DNA of 27,965 nt, from positions 1 through 27,965 of the forward strand of contig JALWKJ010000012.1 in assembly GCA_027081495.1 (NCBI GenBank), written 5' to 3'. Positions within the stretch are counted from its first letter, which is position 1. Each line of letters begins with the position of its first letter. Positions 23,821 through 27,965 of the stretch are shown one piece after another. Both the position numbers and the translations under genes were made by a program. The DNA is from Campylobacterales bacterium. Lineage in GTDB: Bacteria > Campylobacterota > Campylobacteria > Campylobacterales > QNZT01. The notes beneath the pieces are model-generated. The model saw only the letters and a program-made list of their open reading frames with translations. It ran no database searches and was not told the DNA's origin.

Positions 23821-23864
23821 TATCACCGCATCAAAAAATAAGTATATTCATTGGCACGGTGATA
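23821..23864 (+). repeat. inverted repeat in the leader of the DUF2018 gene
   Basis: TATCACCG (23821-23828) and CGGTGATA (23857-23864) are perfect inverted copies with 28 bases between. They could form a stem at the very 5' end of the message or mark two operator half-sites. The right arm belongs to ATTGGCACGGTGATA (23850-23864), which recurs with one change at 5273-5287. Confidence 0.5.
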
Positions 23865-23887
23865 TTTATCAAACGAGAGGGGAAAAG

Positions 23888-24166
23888 ATGTTATTGGATG
23901 ACGACGATTTGTTTGGAGGTAGTCCTGATAAAAAATATTTCGATATTATTTTCAACGCAAATAGAAACCTTGTCGAGGAGGAACTCTCTTCAAATTTGGA
24001 AAAATTAGCGGCGTTTGAGCTTCTTTTTGAAGATATGATGGGCGAAAATAAAGATATATTGCAAATAGTGCAAAACTATATATGGGAAAATCAAGATAAA
24101 ATCAAGAAAAAGCAGACGGATCTTTATATAGAAGGGATGGGAAATATCTTGACAAAAAATGAGTAA
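23888..24166 (+). CDS. DUF2018 family protein (Helicobacter HP0242-like)
   Basis: A 92-residue, acidic, all-helical protein of the Campylobacterota family DUF2018. The length equals that of Helicobacter pylori HP0242, and the ends agree with what I remember of it: DIIFNANRNL in the first helix and GMGNILTKNE at the C-terminus (SMANILSGNE there). HP0242 forms an intertwined homodimer, but its function is not known. The ribosome site is AGAGGGGA. The next gene overlaps by 8 bases, and polyprenyl synthase, hemA and proS follow in the same order as in H. pylori, so it is a core gene of the lineage. Confidence 0.85.
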   Translation: MLLDDDDLFGGSPDKKYFDIIFNANRNLVEEELSSNLEKLAAFELLFEDMMGENKDILQIVQNYIWENQDKIKKKQTDLYIEGMGNILTKNE

Positions 24167-24590
24167 AATCGTTTTTTTCGTTTTATTTTTTTCTCTATTT
24201 TTATACAGCAAAAGCGTAGATATCGGTTTTTCTCATACTTTTTCTCTGAAAAAAGATCAAATTGCCGAGATTGTAGTTATAAAAGATACGCCAAAAACCT
24301 TTCCCAAAGAGGGGGAGTTGAAATTTAGATGGACTCTTTTTCAAAACGAAAGAGTCGTTTTGCTCATAGACTACGAGGGGTTTCAAAGTCAGTATATACT
24401 TCAAAAGAGATACGGGCTAAATAGTATAAGAATCTATGTAAGCGGAGATTATAAAAAATCCGCTTTGCGGGACTTTCTCATTTTGAGATTCGTATCGTTT
24501 GACGATAAAAGAGGGATAGTAAAGCTTGATATGGAATATGTCGATCTTTCAAAAAGATTTGAGATAAAAATCTTAAGACCAAAAAAGTAA
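24159..24590 (+). CDS. exported protein of unknown function
   Basis: A 143-residue protein with a clear signal peptide: MSK, then a hydrophobic run FFVLFFSLFLYS, and a probable cut near residue 19 (SKS before VDIGF). The mature part is basic and rich in beta-type segments (VVLLIDYEGF, RIYVSGDYK, KLDMEYVDL) with no cysteine and no known catalytic motif, so a periplasmic binding or structural role is possible. It overlaps the DUF2018 gene by 8 bases and ends 9 bases before the polyprenyl synthase. As I recall, Campylobacter and Helicobacter have an exported protein in the same slot (Cj0540, HP0241). I do not know its function. Confidence 0.82.
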   Translation: MSKIVFFVLFFSLFLYSKSVDIGFSHTFSLKKDQIAEIVVIKDTPKTFPKEGELKFRWTLFQNERVVLLIDYEGFQSQYILQKRYGLNSIRIYVSGDYKKSALRDFLILRFVSFDDKRGIVKLDMEYVDLSKRFEIKILRPKK

Positions 24591-24599
24591 GGGCAATTA

Positions 24600-25493
24600 A
24601 TGATAAAAGAAGTTGAATCGCTTATGCATAAATATATAGCCGGCGTCGATCCGTTTGCTCTAAAGCTTTATGAAAATATCTCTTGCGGCAAGAGGCTTCG
24701 GGCGAAACTTATATTGAAAATCGCTTCGGATTCAAAAGAGGCGGTCAAACTCGCTGCCGTTGTCGAGATGATACACGCGGCAAGCCTTCTTCATGACGAT
24801 GTGATCGACGAAGCCGTCACTAGAAGAGGAACCCCGTCCATAAACGCGACGCACGATAGCAAAACCGCCGTAATGCTCGGTGATATTTTGTATTCGAAAG
24901 CTTTTTACGAGTTGAGTTATTTTTCTTCTTTTATAGTTCAAAAGATTTCCGATGCCGTTACCAAACTCTCGGTAGGCGAACTTTTGGATGTTACTTATTC
25001 AAATTCGTTGCAGCTTGACGAAGATAAATATTTTGACATGATATATAAAAAAACGGCCGTATTGATCGAAGCTACCGCTTCAAGCGCCGCTTTGTTAGCG
25101 GGTAAAAATATTCACGCTTACGGCGTTTATGGAAAAAATCTAGGATTGGCGTTTCAGATTATAGACGATGTGCTTGATATAACATCCGATAGTCAAAAAC
25201 TAGGAAAGCCCGCGCTCGCGGATTTTAAAGAGGGAAAAACCACTCTGCCTTATATCTATCTTTATAAAAGTCTCAACGAGAGCGATAAAGAAATACTTTT
25301 AAAACTATATAAAAAAGAGTTGGATAATGATGAGAAAAAGTGGATAAAATCGAAAATGCAAGAGAGCGGAGCGATTTTAAAATCGATTGAACTTGCCCGC
25401 AAACTCGGATATGAAGCGCTTGAGGCGATCGAGGAAGACAAAAGTCTTGATTTGGAAAAAGTTATCAAAGAGATGATAGAAAGAGAGTTTTGA
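24600..25493 (+). CDS. ispB: polyprenyl (probably octaprenyl) diphosphate synthase
   Basis: A 297-residue trans-prenyltransferase that extends farnesyl or geranylgeranyl diphosphate with isopentenyl diphosphate. The first aspartate-rich motif is D66-D67-x-x-D70 (HDDVIDEAVTRRG) and the second is D189-D190-x-x-D193 (QIIDDVLD); GKRLRAK (30-36) binds substrate phosphate. The small alanine residues just before the first motif (HAASLLHDD) leave room for a long chain, fitting the side chain of menaquinone, the respiratory quinone of this group. Some databases call the homologue ispA; farnesyl synthase activity is less likely but not excluded. hemA overlaps its stop as TGATG. Confidence 0.9.
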   Translation: MIKEVESLMHKYIAGVDPFALKLYENISCGKRLRAKLILKIASDSKEAVKLAAVVEMIHAASLLHDDVIDEAVTRRGTPSINATHDSKTAVMLGDILYSKAFYELSYFSSFIVQKISDAVTKLSVGELLDVTYSNSLQLDEDKYFDMIYKKTAVLIEATASSAALLAGKNIHAYGVYGKNLGLAFQIIDDVLDITSDSQKLGKPALADFKEGKTTLPYIYLYKSLNESDKEILLKLYKKELDNDEKKWIKSKMQESGAILKSIELARKLGYEALEAIEEDKSLDLEKVIKEMIEREF

Positions 25494-26818
25494 TGCGTTA
25501 TATTATTGCCAGTTTTACTCACAAAAATACCGTTATTGAGACCAGAGAAAAGCTGTCGTTTGCGAATTTGGATCTTAGAAAAGAGCTGTATGACGCGCTT
25601 ATAGCGATTGACGAAGTGCATGAGGCTTTGGTTATTTCTACCTGCAATAGAGTAGAGATTTTACTTAGCGCGAAAGATTTGAAAAATCTTGAAGAGAAAA
25701 TCATGAAATCTCTTTCAAATCTAACCGGAGTGCCTTTGGAAGAGTTGGAGGGAAAAGGTGAAATATATATCGACGCTCAGGCGATTTATCATATTTTCAG
25801 CGTCGTCTCTTCACTGGATAGTTTGGTTTTGGGCGAAACGCAGATAGTGGGACAAGTTAAAGACGCGTTTAGCTTTTCTTATGAAAACGGATACAGCGGA
25901 CAAAAGATAGCCAGGGTTATGCATAACGCGTTTAGATGCTCCGCAACCGTAAGAACGGTTACCGATATCTCTAAAAATCCTATTTCGGTAGCGAGTGTCG
26001 CCGTAGCAAAGGCAAAAGAGATATTTGGCGGAAATCTCGGCGGATATACGGCGGTAGTCGTAGGCGCGGGCGAAATGGGAGAACTTGCAGCCAAACATCT
26101 CGCAAACGCGGGGGCAAACATAATTTTCGTAAACAGGGATCTTGAAAAAGCTCATGAGGTAGCGAAAAAACTGGATCAGGTAACGGTAACGATAGAACCT
26201 TTTTCGGAACTTGAAAAACTTGTCAATCATTATCGTCTGCTTTTTTCCGCAACCGGCGCTTCTCATCCCGTAATTACTAAAGATATGGTTGAAAATGTTT
26301 CGTTTGAAAGACACTGGTTCGATATCGCCATTCCAAGAGATATAGAGGAGTGCGCGTGTGAAAATCTCACGATTTACGCAGTAGATGATCTAAGGTCTAT
26401 CATGCAGCAAAATCTCCAACAAAGAGAACATAATGCACAAAAAGCCTATAATATAGTCGCGGAATTTACGGAAAATTTTTTCAAGTGGCTTCAGACTTTG
26501 TCTGTCGATCCAATGATTAAAGAGATTAGAGATATGGCGAAATCCTGCAGCCATAAAGAGTTGCAAAGAGCTATAAAAAAAGGTTATATTCCAAAAGAGT
26601 ATGAAAAGCAGATAGAAAAGATTATTCATCAGGCGTTTAACAGCTTTTTGCATAAACCGACAAGCGTGCTTAAAAATATAGCCGAACAGCCGCAGGCCGA
26701 TACGGTTGTACAGTCTATCCAGCTTTTTTTCGGACTAAATACAGCGCAGAGAAAAGCGCTTGATACATATAAATGCGATTATCAGATACAAAAAGATTTA
26801 CATAAAAAGGATAAGTAG
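25493..26818 (+). CDS. hemA: glutamyl-tRNA reductase
   Basis: A 441-residue enzyme that reduces glutamyl-tRNA(Glu) with NADPH to glutamate-1-semialdehyde, the first committed step of heme synthesis by the C5 route. The catalytic C51 is in ISTCNRVEI, the substrate-site motif SSLDSLVLGETQIVGQV is intact, and the NADPH Rossmann motif reads VVVGAGEMGELA. The C-terminal third is helical and forms the dimer. The ATG at 25493 shares bases with the ispB stop (TGATG); a TTG three bases earlier would add only one residue. proS follows with an overlapping GTG. The length is normal. Confidence 0.97.
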   Translation: MRYIIASFTHKNTVIETREKLSFANLDLRKELYDALIAIDEVHEALVISTCNRVEILLSAKDLKNLEEKIMKSLSNLTGVPLEELEGKGEIYIDAQAIYHIFSVVSSLDSLVLGETQIVGQVKDAFSFSYENGYSGQKIARVMHNAFRCSATVRTVTDISKNPISVASVAVAKAKEIFGGNLGGYTAVVVGAGEMGELAAKHLANAGANIIFVNRDLEKAHEVAKKLDQVTVTIEPFSELEKLVNHYRLLFSATGASHPVITKDMVENVSFERHWFDIAIPRDIEECACENLTIYAVDDLRSIMQQNLQQREHNAQKAYNIVAEFTENFFKWLQTLSVDPMIKEIRDMAKSCSHKELQRAIKKGYIPKEYEKQIEKIIHQAFNSFLHKPTSVLKNIAEQPQADTVVQSIQLFFGLNTAQRKALDTYKCDYQIQKDLHKKDK

Positions 26819-27965
26819 TGAAATTAAGCGAGCTTTTTGCACCTACTCTTAAAAATGCGCCCAAAGACGCGGTGCTTGCGAGTCATATATATCTTTTAAG
26901 AGGCGGATTTATTTCGCAGGTTGGAAGCGGAATATATAATTTTTTGCCTCTTGGCAAGATAGTGTTGGAAAAAATAAAAAATATCGTAAAAGAGGAGTTG
27001 GACAATGCGGGTTGCCAGGAAGTGCAGCTCGGTTTTGTTACCCCCTCCGCGCTTTGGAAAGAGAGTAATCGATATGAAAAATTCGGCAAAGAGCTTTTAA
27101 GGTTTAAAGATCGTAAAAATAATGAATATATACTGGGTCCAACGCATGAAGAGGCGATGGTAGATCTTGTAAGAGGACGAGTAAAAAGCTATAAACAACT
27201 TCCGTTGAATCTCTATCAAATCAATACGAAGTTCAGAGATGAAGCCAGACCGAGATACGGACTTTTAAGAGGGCGGGAATTTTTGATGAAAGACGGCTAC
27301 AGTTTTCATGATAGTATCGAGGATATGCAAAGAGAGTATGAGCATATGCAAAAGACATATTCTAAAATTTTTGACAGATTGGGGCTTAAATATAGAATAG
27401 TCGAAGCCGACAGCGGCGCGATAGGTGGAAGCGGATCAAAAGAGTTTATGGCGTTGGCAAATAGCGGCGAAGATGATATCGTGATTTGCCGAAATTGCGA
27501 TTATAGCGCAAATATAGAAGCCGCGAAGAGAGTCAAAAAGGGATCTGTTGACGACGAGGTCGAAATGAGAGAAGGAGAGTTTTATACTCCGGGAGTAAAA
27601 AATATAAAAGAGCTTGCCGAGTTTTTTAGAATCGACCCCTATTATCTCGTAAAAGCGGTGGTAAAAAAAGCCGATTTTGGTGATAAAAAAGAGCTTGTAG
27701 CCTTTTTTGTAAGAGGAAGCGATACGCTTGAAGAGACCAAAGCGCTCAACTGTTGCGGCGCGCTCGAGTTTGAGGAAGTAAGTGACGAAGAGTTGCAAAA
27801 AGAGGGAATCGCGGCGGGATTCATAGGACCTCAAAACTTGGGTATAAAATGTTTTGTTGACAAAGAGTTGGAGAACGAAAATCTGTTAATATGCGGAGCG
27901 AACAAAGAGGACTACCATTTTGTAGGATTTTCCTTTAGAGGCAGGAAGTTTGATTATGTCGATCT
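26818..27965 (+). CDS. proS: prolyl-tRNA synthetase (N-terminal part)
   Basis: The first 382 codons of a class II prolyl-tRNA synthetase of the bacterial type, about two thirds of the usual 570 residues, cut by the right edge. GTG 26818 overlaps the hemA stop (TAGTG), and the protein begins MKLSELFAPTLKNAP, as expected. Class II motifs are visible: GPTHEEA (107-113) and FRDEARPRYGLLRGREF (139-155). The inserted editing domain that clears Ala-tRNA(Pro) begins near residue 225 and contains YLVKAVVKK, whose lysines fit the editing pocket. No frameshift is seen in the part present. Campylobacter and Helicobacter also keep proS after hemA. Confidence 0.97.
   Translation, partial: MKLSELFAPTLKNAPKDAVLASHIYLLRGGFISQVGSGIYNFLPLGKIVLEKIKNIVKEELDNAGCQEVQLGFVTPSALWKESNRYEKFGKELLRFKDRKNNEYILGPTHEEAMVDLVRGRVKSYKQLPLNLYQINTKFRDEARPRYGLLRGREFLMKDGYSFHDSIEDMQREYEHMQKTYSKIFDRLGLKYRIVEADSGAIGGSGSKEFMALANSGEDDIVICRNCDYSANIEAAKRVKKGSVDDEVEMREGEFYTPGVKNIKELAEFFRIDPYYLVKAVVKKADFGDKKELVAFFVRGSDTLEETKALNCCGALEFEEVSDEELQKEGIAAGFIGPQNLGIKCFVDKELENENLLICGANKEDYHFVGFSFRGRKFDYVD

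Noticed and set aside
23851..23871. Sigma-54 promoter suggested by TTGGCACG
   Set aside because: The -12 element should carry GC at the right spacing; here it is TATTTATC. The second copy of the motif also lacks it.
1..27965. A defence island, CRISPR array, prophage or insertion sequence
   Set aside because: I looked for repeats, integrases, transposases and nuclease-type genes and found none; the genes are nearly all core functions with even base composition.

Overview
The window is a chromosomal stretch of a Campylobacterota (epsilonproteobacterial) genome of moderate to low GC. Evidence is gene order and protein type: metK, ndk, a YceD-like gene, rpmF, plsX and fabH in the Helicobacter/Campylobacter order; a second block of FIG-phosphatase, accD, a ThiE-like gene, rlmH, a dksA-like gene, a two-TM membrane gene and dus; and a third of a DUF2018 gene, an exported protein, polyprenyl synthase, hemA and proS. 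Promoters are mostly extended -10 boxes without a good -35, as described for this group's sigma-70. The genus cannot be settled; the solute operon points to a free-living, probably marine or hydrothermal lineage rather than a gut pathogen.

Layout. 1-5199 (+): an overlapping five-gene operon, cut at the left edge, encoding a HAD phosphatase, a glycerate kinase, a glucosyl-3-phosphoglycerate synthase, a GH13 sugar phosphorylase and GalU. Together they can make the compatible solute glucosylglycerate from 3-phosphoglycerate and UDP-glucose, break it down with phosphate, and return both products to metabolism: a closed cycle in one transcript. 5294-5839 (-): a small outer-membrane barrel. 6002-6788 (+): ridA, then rplU, which stands alone without rpmA and ends at a very strong bidirectional terminator. 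6875-7471 (-): AhpC-type peroxiredoxin. 7630-12275 (+): metK, a ferredoxin, then the ndk-yceD-rpmF-plsX-fabH run. 12270-12887 (-): recO, tail to tail with fabH. 12965-23804 (+): gltB, gltD, FIG phosphatase, accD, ThiE-like, rlmH, dksA-like, membrane protein, dus, almost all overlapping or a few bases apart. 23888-27965 (+): DUF2018 protein, exported protein, polyprenyl synthase, hemA and proS (cut by the right edge).

Most of the window is housekeeping: translation, fatty acid, nitrogen, heme and quinone-tail synthesis. The least ordinary parts are the glucosylglycerate cycle, the FIG phosphatase gene whose conserved N-terminus has no ATG, GTG or TTG start, the symmetric divergent recO/gltB promoter region with a probably leaderless recO, a short dispersed motif shared by two distant intergenic regions, and three conserved families of unknown function. 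No tRNA, rRNA, CRISPR, insertion sequence or phage gene was seen, and no gene-free stretch exceeds 300 bases.
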